Assembly: GCA_030655075.1 (NCBI GenBank)
Contig: JAURWE010000101.1
Span: forward strand, 1-64,000
Direction of reading: 5' to 3'
Length of the DNA stretch: 64,000 bases
From: Pararhizobium sp.
Lineage (GTDB): Bacteria > Pseudomonadota > Alphaproteobacteria > Rhizobiales > Rhizobiaceae
Positions within the stretch are counted from its first letter, which is position 1; each line of letters begins with the position of its first letter. Under the pieces are notes generated by a model. That model did not search any database. It worked only from the letters and a program-made list of their open reading frames with translations, and had not been told where the DNA came from. The position numbers and the translations under genes are program-made. This document shows positions 26,067-33,772 of this stretch, piece after piece.

Positions 26067-26582
26067 ATGAGCACCAGACAATCGAGCTTCAACTATGAAG
26101 AGATCCTGACCTGCGGGCGGGGCGAACTGTTTGGTCCGGGCAATGCTCAGCTCCCCCTGCCACCGATGCTGATGGTCCACCGCATTACCGACATTTCCGA
26201 AACGGGCGGTGCGTTCGACAAGGGTTACATTCGCGCCGAATACGACGTGCGTCCGGACGACTGGTATTTCCCCTGCCATTTTCAGGGCAACCCCATCATG
26301 CCCGGCTGCCTCGGTCTTGACGGCATGTGGCAGCTGACCGGTTTCTTCCTCGGATGGCTGGGAGAGCCCGGCCGCGGCATGGCGCTATCGACGGGCGAAG
26401 TGAAGTTCAAGGGCATGATCCGCCCGGACACCAAGCTGCTCGAATACGGCATCGACTTCAAGCGCGTGATGCGCGGCCGTCTGGTTCTGGGAACCGCCGA
26501 CGGCTGTCTGAAGGCCGACGGCGAAACAATTTATCAGGCGAGCGACCTGCGAGTCGGTCTTTCCAAGGAAAAGGCAACCTGA
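26067..26582 (+). CDS. fabA: 3-hydroxydecanoyl-ACP dehydratase/isomerase FabA
   Basis: The 171-residue protein matches FabA in length and in its hot-dog-fold active site: the catalytic His in FPCHFQGNPIMPGC and the Asp in LGLDGMWQ. FabA dehydrates 3-hydroxydecanoyl-ACP and isomerises the product to cis-3-decenoyl-ACP, the branch point of anaerobic unsaturated fatty acid synthesis. fabB follows after 60 bases and fabI after that, so the three form one pathway operon. The gene is divergent from irr. Confidence 0.96.
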   Translation: MSTRQSSFNYEEILTCGRGELFGPGNAQLPLPPMLMVHRITDISETGGAFDKGYIRAEYDVRPDDWYFPCHFQGNPIMPGCLGLDGMWQLTGFFLGWLGEPGRGMALSTGEVKFKGMIRPDTKLLEYGIDFKRVMRGRLVLGTADGCLKADGETIYQASDLRVGLSKEKAT

Positions 26583-26642
26583 TCTGCCGCTTGGCCGGTT
26601 TGCGGCCAGCCGCACCATCTTCAATAAAGAGAAGGTCCTCAT

Positions 26643-27866
26643 ATGAGACGGGTTGTTGTCACGGGTCTTGGCATTGTTTCCTCCATTGGAAACGATGCGG
26701 ATGAAGTTACCGCTTCGCTGCGCGATGCCAAGTCCGGCATTTCTTTTTCGCAGGATTTTGCCGATCACGGGTTCCGCTGCCAGGTCTGGGGGGCACCCAA
26801 CATAGACACGACCGATCTGGTCGACCGGCGCGCCGCACGCTTCCTGTCGCAGGGCGGCGCCTGGAACCACGTGGCAATGAAACAGGCGATCGCCGATTCC
26901 GGCCTTGAGGAAGCGGACTATGCGGCCAACCCGCGCGCCGGCATCATCATGGGCTCGGGCGGTCCTTCGACACGCACGATCATCGATGCAGCCGAGATCA
27001 CCCTGAAGAACAACAGCCCGAAGCGCATCGGCCCGTTTGCCGTGCCGAAGGCCATGTCCTCGACCGCGTCTGCAACGCTTGCCACCTGGTTCAAGATCCA
27101 CGGCGTCAACTACTCGATCTCGTCGGCCTGCTCGACTTCGGCCCATTGCATCGGCAATGCGGCAGAGATGATCCAGTGGGGCAAGCAGGACATCATGTTC
27201 GCCGGCGGCCACGAGGATCTCGACTGGTCGATGTCGAACCTGTTCGACGCCATGGGTGCCATGTCGTCCAAGTACAACGACACGCCCTCGACAGCTTCGC
27301 GCGCCTATGACGTCAGCCGTGACGGTTTCGTCATTGCCGGCGGTGCGGCGGTTCTGGTTCTCGAAGAGCTGGAACATGCCAAGGCACGCGGCGCAAAGAT
27401 CTATGCGGAAGTGGTCGGCTACGGCGCCACCTCCGACGGATATGACATGGTCGCTCCTTCGGGCGAAGGTGCCGCGCGCTGCATGCGTCAGGCACTTGCC
27501 ACGGTCACCGGCGACGTCGATTACATCAACACGCACGGCACCTCGACGCCGGTGGGCGATTCCAAGGAAATCGGCGCCATTCGCGAAGTGTTCGGATCGA
27601 AGATCCCGCACGTCCAGTCGACCAAGTCGCTGACGGGCCACTCTCTGGGTGCTGCCGGTGCGCAGGAATCGATCTACGGCCTCCTGATGATGCAGGCCGG
27701 TTTCATCGGCGAAAGCGCGCACATTACCGAGCTCGATCCGGAATTCGACGGCGTGCCGATCGTGCGCAAACGGATCGACAATGCCAAGATCGACACGGTC
27801 CTGTCCAATTCGTTCGGCTTTGGCGGAACAAACGCAACGCTCGTTTTCCAGCGCTACAACGGGTGA
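26643..27866 (+). CDS. fabB: 3-oxoacyl-ACP synthase I FabB
   Basis: The 407-residue condensing enzyme has the Cys-His-His triad of FabB/FabF: ISSACSTSAHCIG (nucleophilic Cys), NTHGTSTPVGD and KSLTGHSLGAAG. Its place right after fabA supports FabB, which elongates the cis-unsaturated intermediate. GAGAAGG precedes the ATG at 26643. The stop lies four bases before the fabI start. Confidence 0.96.
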   Translation: MRRVVVTGLGIVSSIGNDADEVTASLRDAKSGISFSQDFADHGFRCQVWGAPNIDTTDLVDRRAARFLSQGGAWNHVAMKQAIADSGLEEADYAANPRAGIIMGSGGPSTRTIIDAAEITLKNNSPKRIGPFAVPKAMSSTASATLATWFKIHGVNYSISSACSTSAHCIGNAAEMIQWGKQDIMFAGGHEDLDWSMSNLFDAMGAMSSKYNDTPSTASRAYDVSRDGFVIAGGAAVLVLEELEHAKARGAKIYAEVVGYGATSDGYDMVAPSGEGAARCMRQALATVTGDVDYINTHGTSTPVGDSKEIGAIREVFGSKIPHVQSTKSLTGHSLGAAGAQESIYGLLMMQAGFIGESAHITELDPEFDGVPIVRKRIDNAKIDTVLSNSFGFGGTNATLVFQRYNG

Positions 27867-27870
27867 CATC

Positions 27871-28677
27871 ATGAACGGTCTGATGAACGGAAAACGCGGC
27901 CTGATCATGGGCGTGGCGAACAGCCACTCGATCGCCTGGGGCATCGCGCAGGCGCTGTCGGCACAGGGTGCAGAACTGGCTTTCACCTATCAGGGCGAAG
28001 CGCTCGGCAAGCGGGTCAAGCCGCTGGCGGCTGAACTGGGCTCCGACTTCGTCATCCCTTGCGACGTCGAGGACATTGCTTCGGTCGATTCCACCATCGC
28101 CGCGCTGAAGGAAAAATGGGGCAAGATCGACTTCGTCGTCCATGCCATCGGCTTTTCCGACAAGAACGAGCTGAAGGGCCTCTACGCCGACACCAGCCGG
28201 GACAATTTTACCCGGACCATGGTCATCTCCTGCTTCTCCTTCACGGAAATCGCCAAGCGGGCGGCGGAACTGATGACGGACGGCGGCACGATGCTGACGC
28301 TGACCTATGGCGGCTCGGTTCGGATCATGCCGAACTACAATGTCATGGGCGTTGCAAAGGCAGCCCTCGAGGCTTCCGTGCGTTATCTTGCCGGCGACTA
28401 CGGGCCGCAGGGCATCCGCGTCAACGCCATCTCGGCTGGCCCTATCCGCACCTTGGCCGGCGCCGGTATTTCCGATGCACGCGCCATGCTGTCCTGGCAG
28501 CAGAAGAACGCACCGCTGCGGCGCACGGTGACGATCGAGGATGTCGGCAGTTCTGCCCTTTATCTCCTGTCGGACCTGTCGCGCGGCGTCACCGGCGAAA
28601 TCCACTATGTCGACAGTGGCTACAACATAACATCAATGCCGGCGCTGGAAACGCTATCGAAGGCGGATTCAGAGTAA
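27871..28677 (+). CDS. fabI: Enoyl-ACP reductase (NADH) FabI
   Basis: The 268-residue protein is a FabI-type divergent SDR. It has the nucleotide motif GVANSHSIAWGIA and the catalytic Tyr-x6-Lys (YNVMGVAK). It reduces trans-2-enoyl-ACP at the end of each elongation cycle and is the enzyme type targeted by triclosan. The ATG at 27871 follows the fabB stop by four bases, indicating translational coupling. Rhizobia often have two FabI copies; this is the one linked to fabAB. Confidence 0.94.
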   Translation: MNGLMNGKRGLIMGVANSHSIAWGIAQALSAQGAELAFTYQGEALGKRVKPLAAELGSDFVIPCDVEDIASVDSTIAALKEKWGKIDFVVHAIGFSDKNELKGLYADTSRDNFTRTMVISCFSFTEIAKRAAELMTDGGTMLTLTYGGSVRIMPNYNVMGVAKAALEASVRYLAGDYGPQGIRVNAISAGPIRTLAGAGISDARAMLSWQQKNAPLRRTVTIEDVGSSALYLLSDLSRGVTGEIHYVDSGYNITSMPALETLSKADSE

Positions 28678-28686
28678 TCGCCTGAA

Positions 28687-28704
28687 TGCGCATCATGATG
28701 CGCA
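28687..28704 (+). terminator. Perfect 18-bp palindrome after fabI
   Basis: TGCGCATCATGATGCGCA is self-complementary over all 18 bases. It starts ten bases after the fabI stop and is followed by a stretch containing TTTTT about 13 bases on. It may terminate the fabABI transcript, though the spacing to the T-run is long; a protein-binding site is the alternative. Confidence 0.45.
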
Positions 28705-28754
28705 CTGTTGTTGAATTTTTCTGACACTTCACCTATCCGTGAGCAGGTCAGCGC

Positions 28755-28948
28755 ATAGTCCGGGACAGCCGCGCAATCCTTAAACGCCTTCAAGGCGAGG
28801 GTTATGAGATTGTTTTGGTTCGCGGGTCTCATCACAAGCTGCGAAAGGGTACACGACCATCATCGTGCCGCACCCAAAGAAGGACCTGCCGCTTGGTACG
28901 GCGCGCGCAATCGCCAAACATGCAGGCTGGCTCGACAGGGAACGCTGA
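28755..28948 (+). pseudogene. hicA: HicA-family mRNA interferase toxin, decayed
   Basis: Two overlapping frames together encode a HicA toxin. The first reads VRDSRAILKRLQGEGYEIVL and VRGSHHKLRKG (catalytic His region); the second reads TTIIVPHPKKDLPLG through the stop TGA at 28946-28948. The two join only if one base is restored near 28848-28856. The codon where the start should be is ATA (28755-28757) instead of ATG. So the toxin has lost its start and its frame, while the antitoxin next to it is intact. The family cleaves mRNA in translating ribosomes; this copy should be inactive. Confidence 0.8.
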
Positions 28949-29343
28949 TGAACCACTACATGGCTCTGATTCACAAGGACGAAGGCAGCGCCTATGGCAT
29001 CAGCTTTCCCGACCTGCCCGCCATCTTCTCAGCCGCAGACGAGGAAGACAATCTTGCCGCTCAAGCGATTGATGCGCTGAGACTGTGGGCTGAGGACGAG
29101 GCAATGCCGCCGCCCTCGGCGCATGGCGAACTGCTTGAGCGTCCTGATATCCGCAAGAAACTGGCAGCAGGCGCTTTTCTGATGCGCATTCCCTTTATCG
29201 AGGACAGCACACGCATCGTGCGCGCCAACGTCACCTTTGAAAAAGGCATGCTGGACGCCATCGATACGGCCGCGAAAGAACGCGGCCTCACCCGATCGGC
29301 TTTTCTTTCAAGCTGTGCCCGCAAGGAAATTGAGGCTGCCTGA
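28948..29343 (+). CDS. hicB: HicB-family antitoxin (orphaned)
   Basis: The 131-residue protein has an N-terminal HicB RNase-H-like domain (YGISFPDLPAIFSAADEEDN) and a C-terminal ribbon-helix-helix-like segment (LDAIDTAAKERGLTRSAF). Its ATG shares one base with the hicA stop (TGATG), the usual coupled arrangement. HicB normally neutralises HicA and represses the operon. With hicA broken, it may persist as a regulator or simply not yet have decayed. The frame is fully open. Confidence 0.85.
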   Translation: MNHYMALIHKDEGSAYGISFPDLPAIFSAADEEDNLAAQAIDALRLWAEDEAMPPPSAHGELLERPDIRKKLAAGAFLMRIPFIEDSTRIVRANVTFEKGMLDAIDTAAKERGLTRSAFLSSCARKEIEAA

Positions 29344-29345
29344 CG

Positions 29346-29582
29346 TCAGACAAGCACCCGATACAGCAGCGCAACGACGGCGATGGCTGCAATGATGCCG
29401 ATGCCGATCAGGACCGGGCTCATTCCGGCGCTGGCGACGGGGCCTGCGGATGGGCGTTGGCCTGGCTTGATGAAGGCGATCGGCACTTCGGACTTCGATT
29501 CGGGAGCAGACGAGACCTGATCCTTGGCAATAACTTCGGCAACACCTTCAGGAAGCGGTGGGCGGTGTGATCCAGTCTGCAT
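29346..29582 (-). CDS. Small single-pass membrane protein
   Basis: The 78-residue product has a polar, Pro/Ser-rich N-terminal half and one C-terminal membrane helix (VLIGIGIIAAIAVVALLYRV), suggesting a tail-anchored or single-span inner-membrane protein. GGAGTGCGACG precedes the ATG at 29582. No family is recognised. It ends three bases from hicB on the other strand. Confidence 0.6.
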   Translation of the reverse strand: MQTGSHRPPLPEGVAEVIAKDQVSSAPESKSEVPIAFIKPGQRPSAGPVASAGMSPVLIGIGIIAAIAVVALLYRVLV

Positions 29583-29696
29583 CGTCGCACTCCATTGGCG
29601 TGCTCAAAGACACGCGGCTGCAATGGCCGCAGGGTGAACCGCTTTCAGCCATAAAGCAATTACAATAATCAAGGGGTTAGAGCCGCCGAGAGCGGC

Positions 29697-30713
29697 TTAT
29701 CGCTTGCCCCAAAGGACCTTAAAGCGAGCGTTGCGGCAGGTCTCGCCATATTCCTTGAAACTGGCTGCCAGCGTCGGCTCGTAGTTCAGACCCCGATTGG
29801 CCACCAGCATCAGCCGGCCGCCCATTTTCAGCGCCTTGGCAGCGGCCTGGATCATCGATTTTCCCAGCGCCGGGTCTGCGGCATGACCTTCGTGGAAGGG
29901 CGGGTTCATGACGATGAGATCGTATTTGTCACGCGTGTCTTCGGCGACGAGATCGTGCCAATAGAAGCGCACCGGCACAGACGGGCAATTGGCCTTGAGG
30001 TTTTCGCGCGCGGCTTCCAGCGCGTTGAAGTCGGCCTCGAAGAGGTCGACGCCCTTGAGGCCTGGAGAGGCCTGTGCCAGAGCGACGGAGAGATAGCCCC
30101 AGCCGGCACCGAAATCGGCCGCATGGCCCTTGAAATCGTCCGGCAGGCGGGAGACCAGAAGCTCGGAGCCCGCATCGATGCGGTCGTGCGAGAACATGCC
30201 GGGTGCTGCGGTGAAGGTGCCGTCGATGCGAACCGGCTTTGCGGCCAGCTTGGCAATGGTGTCGGACGGGTCGGCCGGACGGCCGAACCAGAAGACGACG
30301 CCGTGATATTTCGGCAGGGAATCGCCACCCCATCCGAAGGCATCAATGCGCTTGCGCAGCGACTGGATGCCGTCTTCCTTGCCGCCGGCAATGACGATCA
30401 GGCCGCCGGTCTTAACCCGCGACAGGGCTTCGGCAATGTGGTTCTCGTTGTCGCCCTTGTGCTTGCCGCACAGGATCAGGGCTGCGTCGTAGTCGTCACC
30501 CTCGATCACAGGCGTGACAGCAATGCGACGGGCCTCCAGTGCCCGGTAAAGCGGCCGCAGCGGCTGGACGCTCTCGATCGAAGCGGCAAAGCCTTCCGGC
30601 AGGATGAAGCCGGCTTCGGCGCCGAGGAACAGCACCCGTTCGCCTTCGGCCGGCGGCACGAGGACGCCGGTAACAAAGGGATGGAAAAGGGTTTTCAGCG
30701 CGTCGCGGCTCAT
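29697..30713 (-). CDS. rsmC: Class I SAM methyltransferase, RsmC-like
   Basis: The 338-residue protein has two methyltransferase-like halves. The C-terminal half is active-looking, with the SAM loop DFGAGWGYLS and the NPPF catalytic motif (IVMNPPFHEGHA). The N-terminal half lacks both. That duplication is typical of RsmC and RsmD relatives; RsmC methylates N2 of G1207 in 16S rRNA. The ATG at 30713 is chosen because the conserved region (MSRDALKTLF) begins there. It lies downstream of pnp on the same strand, beyond the pnp terminator. RlmG is a possible alternative. Confidence 0.8.
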   Translation of the reverse strand: MSRDALKTLFHPFVTGVLVPPAEGERVLFLGAEAGFILPEGFAASIESVQPLRPLYRALEARRIAVTPVIEGDDYDAALILCGKHKGDNENHIAEALSRVKTGGLIVIAGGKEDGIQSLRKRIDAFGWGGDSLPKYHGVVFWFGRPADPSDTIAKLAAKPVRIDGTFTAAPGMFSHDRIDAGSELLVSRLPDDFKGHAADFGAGWGYLSVALAQASPGLKGVDLFEADFNALEAARENLKANCPSVPVRFYWHDLVAEDTRDKYDLIVMNPPFHEGHAADPALGKSMIQAAAKALKMGGRLMLVANRGLNYEPTLAASFKEYGETCRNARFKVLWGKR

Positions 30714-30804
30714 CGTTCGGGTCGTCCTTGTGGCGGCATGCCCTGGGCCTGCCCGCAAAACGGAAAGTGGGCCGACGGCCGGTGATCCAGCGCCATGGCC
30801 ATTC

Positions 30805-30839
30805 AACAGAAAGGGCGCGGAACGATCCGCTCCGCGCCC
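30805..30839 (-). terminator. Intrinsic terminator downstream of pnp
   Basis: GGGCGCGGA and TCCGCGCCC form a perfect 9-bp stem (30813-30821 with 30831-30839), 24 bases past the pnp stop. In minus-strand RNA it is followed by TTTCTGTT. Confidence 0.8.
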
Positions 30840-30862
30840 GTCTATCCGAAAGATCGGACAGA

Positions 30863-33004
30863 TTATTCGGCGGCTTCGCCGTCGGCCTTTTTGTCGGCAG
30901 CGACTTCCTTGCCGGTGGCCTGGTCGACGACCTTCATGGAGAGGCGAACCTTGCCACGCTCGTCGAAGCCCATCAGCTTGACCCAGACCTTGTCGCCTTC
31001 CTTGACGACGTCGGAGGTCTTGGCAACGCGGTCGCTGGCCAGCTGCGAGATGTGCACGAGGCCGTCACGCGGGCCGAAGAAGTTGACGAACGCGCCGAAG
31101 TCGGCGGTCTTGACGACGGTGCCTTCGTAGATCTGGCCGACTTCCGGTTCCGCAACGATCGAGTGGATCCACTTGCGGGCCGCTTCGATCTCCTTGGCGG
31201 ACGACGATGCGATCTTGATCGTGCCGTCGTCGTCGATGTTGACCTTGGCACCGGTCTTTTCGACGATTTCGCGAATGACCTTGCCGCCGGAGCCGATGAC
31301 CTCCCGGATCTTGTCGACCGGGATCTGCATGACTTCGATGCGCGGGGCGAATTCGCCGAGCTGGCTGCGGCCTTCGGTGATGGCATTGGCCATTTCGCCG
31401 AGGATGTGCTTGCGGCCGCCCTGCGCCTGGCTGAGCGCGACCTTCATGATCTCTTCGGTAATACCGGCGATCTTGATGTCCATCTGCAGCGAGGTGATGC
31501 CATCGGCGGTGCCGGCGACCTTGAAGTCCATGTCGCCGAGGTGATCTTCGTCGCCGAGGATGTCGGAGAGAACGGCAAAACGTTCACCTTCGAGGATCAG
31601 GCCCATGGCGATACCGGCAACGGGCTTGGCCAGCGGCACGCCGGCATCCATCAGAGCCAGCGATGTGCCGCAAACGGTTGCCATCGAGGACGAACCGTTC
31701 GATTCGGTGATCTCGGAGACAACGCGCAGCGTGTAGGGGAACTGGTCCGGGGACGGCAGCATCGGGCGGATGGCGCGCCAGGCAAGCTTGCCATGGCCGA
31801 TTTCGCGGCGGCCCGGGGAGCCCATGCGGCCTGTTTCACCGACCGAATAGGGCGGGAAGTTGTAATGCAGTAGGAACTTTTCCTTGTACATGCCGGTCAG
31901 GCTGTCGACGTACTGTTCGTCTTCGCCGGTGCCGAGCGTGGCGACAACGATCGCCTGGGTCTCGCCGCGGGTAAAGAGGGCCGAACCGTGCGTGCGCGGC
32001 AGGATGCCGACTTCCGAAACGATGGCACGAACCGTCGACAGGTCACGGCCGTCGATGCGGCTCTTGGTGTCGAGGATGTTCCAGCGAACGATCTTGGCCT
32101 GCAGGTGCTTGAAGACGGCACCGATGACTTCGTTGGTGTACTTGGCTTCAGCGCCTTCCGGGAAGAAGTGTGCCTTGACCTTGGCCTTGACGGCGTCGAC
32201 GGCAGCGTAGCGCTCGGCCTTCTGGGTGTTCTTGTAGGCAACCCGCAGTTCGGCTTCGGCGATGCCGAGCATTTCGGCCTCGAGTTCGGAATGGTCTTCC
32301 GGGGTGAAGTCGCGCGGTTCCTTGGCGGCCACTTCGGCCAGCTTGATGATAGCGTCGATGACCGGCTGGAAACCCTTGTGGCCGAACATGACGGCGCCGA
32401 GCATGATGTCTTCGTTCAGTTCCTTGGCTTCCGATTCAACCATCAGGACGGCGTCCTGCGTGCCGGCGACGACGAGGTCGAGGATCGATTCGTCCATTTC
32501 GTCGAGGTGCGGGTTGAGGACGTATTCGCCGTTGATGTAGCCGACGCGGGCGCCGCCCACCGGGCCCATGAAGGGAATGCCCGAGATCGTCAGGGCAGCG
32601 GAGGCTGCAACCATGGCCAGAACGTCCGGATCGTTTTCAAGGTCATGCTGCATGACGGTGACGACGATCTGCGTGTCGTTCTTGTAACCATCGGGGAACA
32701 GCGGGCGGATCGGGCGGTCGATCAGGCGGGAAACCAGCGTTTCCTTTTCAGACGGACGGCCTTCTCGCTTGAAATAGCCACCCGGGATCTTGCCGGCGGC
32801 GTAGGTCTTTTCCTGGTAGTTGACGGTCAGCGGGAAGAAATCCTGGCCCGGCTTCGGCGACTTTGCCGAAACGACGGTGGCCAGAACAACGGTTTCACCG
32901 TAGGTCGCCAAAACCGCGCCATCGGCCTGACGGGCGATGTTGCCGGTTTCGAGACGAAGCGGGCGGCCTGCCCATTCGATTTCGACCATGTGTTTATCGA
33001 ACAT
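30863..33004 (-). CDS. pnp: Polynucleotide phosphorylase
   Basis: The 713-residue protein has the full PNPase order: RNase PH domain 1, a helical linker, RNase PH domain 2, a KH domain (VDKIREVIGSGGKVIREIVE) and a C-terminal S1 domain (GQIYEGTVVKTADFGAFVNF). It degrades RNA 3' to 5' by phosphorolysis and is part of degradosome-like complexes. The length matches alphaproteobacterial PNPase. It follows rpsO on the same strand with a terminator and a leader hairpin between them, as in many bacteria. Confidence 0.97.
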   Translation of the reverse strand: MFDKHMVEIEWAGRPLRLETGNIARQADGAVLATYGETVVLATVVSAKSPKPGQDFFPLTVNYQEKTYAAGKIPGGYFKREGRPSEKETLVSRLIDRPIRPLFPDGYKNDTQIVVTVMQHDLENDPDVLAMVAASAALTISGIPFMGPVGGARVGYINGEYVLNPHLDEMDESILDLVVAGTQDAVLMVESEAKELNEDIMLGAVMFGHKGFQPVIDAIIKLAEVAAKEPRDFTPEDHSELEAEMLGIAEAELRVAYKNTQKAERYAAVDAVKAKVKAHFFPEGAEAKYTNEVIGAVFKHLQAKIVRWNILDTKSRIDGRDLSTVRAIVSEVGILPRTHGSALFTRGETQAIVVATLGTGEDEQYVDSLTGMYKEKFLLHYNFPPYSVGETGRMGSPGRREIGHGKLAWRAIRPMLPSPDQFPYTLRVVSEITESNGSSSMATVCGTSLALMDAGVPLAKPVAGIAMGLILEGERFAVLSDILGDEDHLGDMDFKVAGTADGITSLQMDIKIAGITEEIMKVALSQAQGGRKHILGEMANAITEGRSQLGEFAPRIEVMQIPVDKIREVIGSGGKVIREIVEKTGAKVNIDDDGTIKIASSSAKEIEAARKWIHSIVAEPEVGQIYEGTVVKTADFGAFVNFFGPRDGLVHISQLASDRVAKTSDVVKEGDKVWVKLMGFDERGKVRLSMKVVDQATGKEVAADKKADGEAAE

Positions 33005-33297
33005 ATACGTGTCCTAATTTGAGAGCGGCGTGCCGCGGCCATTGTGGCGCCGGCAGATTTCCGCGTTGCATGACGCATCACGGGCAAGACAGCGGGGGGC
33101 TTCCGTACAGTCAGGACGATCCTGATCGAAGCATCCGGCAATCCTGCCCCATGACAGGTCAGCGGTTGGTTCCGCAGGTCCGGCCCATCCGGCCTGCTGG
33201 ATAATTCTGCGGCATGGTCTCTCATGCCGCCTGTTTCCATGCCGGCCATAATACGGCGCACATCGGAAACTGATATTTGCGCGGATGAGCCCATCCG
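33005..33297 (-). promoter_or_regulatory. pnp leader and upstream region
   Basis: About 290 non-coding bases lie between the rpsO terminator and pnp. The clearest element is a perfect 8-bp stem, GCGGCATG with CATGCCGC (33209-33230, six-base loop). A smaller TCAGGA/TCCTGA hairpin lies at about 33110-33126. In enterics the pnp leader forms an RNase III-cut hairpin used for autocontrol; these stems may serve the same purpose. No promoter was identified with confidence. Confidence 0.5.
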
Positions 33298-33335
33298 CAA
33301 AAGCGACCGGCGGGCACCCGAGAGCAGCCCGCCGG
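33298..33335 (-). terminator. Intrinsic terminator of rpsO
   Basis: CCGGCGGGC (33307-33315) pairs perfectly with GCCCGCCGG (33327-33335) around an 11-base loop, directly after the rpsO stop. In minus-strand RNA the stem is followed by TCGCTTTTGC. Read-through would feed pnp. Confidence 0.8.
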
Positions 33336-33343
33336 AAGAGGTC

Positions 33344-33613
33344 TTAGCGGCGGATGCCGAGAGCACCAATCAGCTTGGTGTAACGGGCTTCATCCTTGCC
33401 CTTTACGTAGTCAAGAAGCGAACGGCGGCTCGAAACCATGGCCAGGAGGCCGCGGCGCGAGTGGTTGTCCTTCTTGTGACCCTTGAAGTGTTCGGTCAGG
33501 TTGTTGATCCGCTCTGTGAGGATCGCGACCTGGACTTCCGGAGAACCGGTGTCGCCTTCGACGGTTGCATATTCCTTGATGAGCGCAGCCTTGCGCTCTG
33601 CAGTGATCGACAT
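33344..33613 (-). CDS. rpsO: 30S ribosomal protein S15
   Basis: The 89-residue protein is S15. It has the conserved MSITAERKAALIKEYA start, GSPEVQVAILTERINNLTEHFK, HSRRGLL and the LLDYVK segment. S15 binds the 16S rRNA three-way junction early in assembly. The ATG at 33613 is preceded by AAAGGAT. It is followed by a strong terminator and then pnp. Confidence 0.97.
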   Translation of the reverse strand: MSITAERKAALIKEYATVEGDTGSPEVQVAILTERINNLTEHFKGHKKDNHSRRGLLAMVSSRRSLLDYVKGKDEARYTKLIGALGIRR

Positions 33614-33772
33614 CGGGAGATCCTTTCTGTCTGAGGATTTCGGGTCGCCAACGGCCGGGATGTCGTCCAGCAGTGGCCGTGAATGCAATGATGCGGCGAT
33701 CAACGCCATCTCATGCTGGCGGTGCCTATAAACCATTCAGAGGTCAATTGGAAGAGGCGGTCTTTTCCAGCC

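Noticed and set aside
26385..27986. Long open frame of 533 codons antisense to fabA-fabB
   Set aside because: It lies opposite highly conserved condensing-enzyme sequence, and its translation shows no recognisable domain. In GC-rich genomes the antisense frame of a real gene is often open by codon bias.
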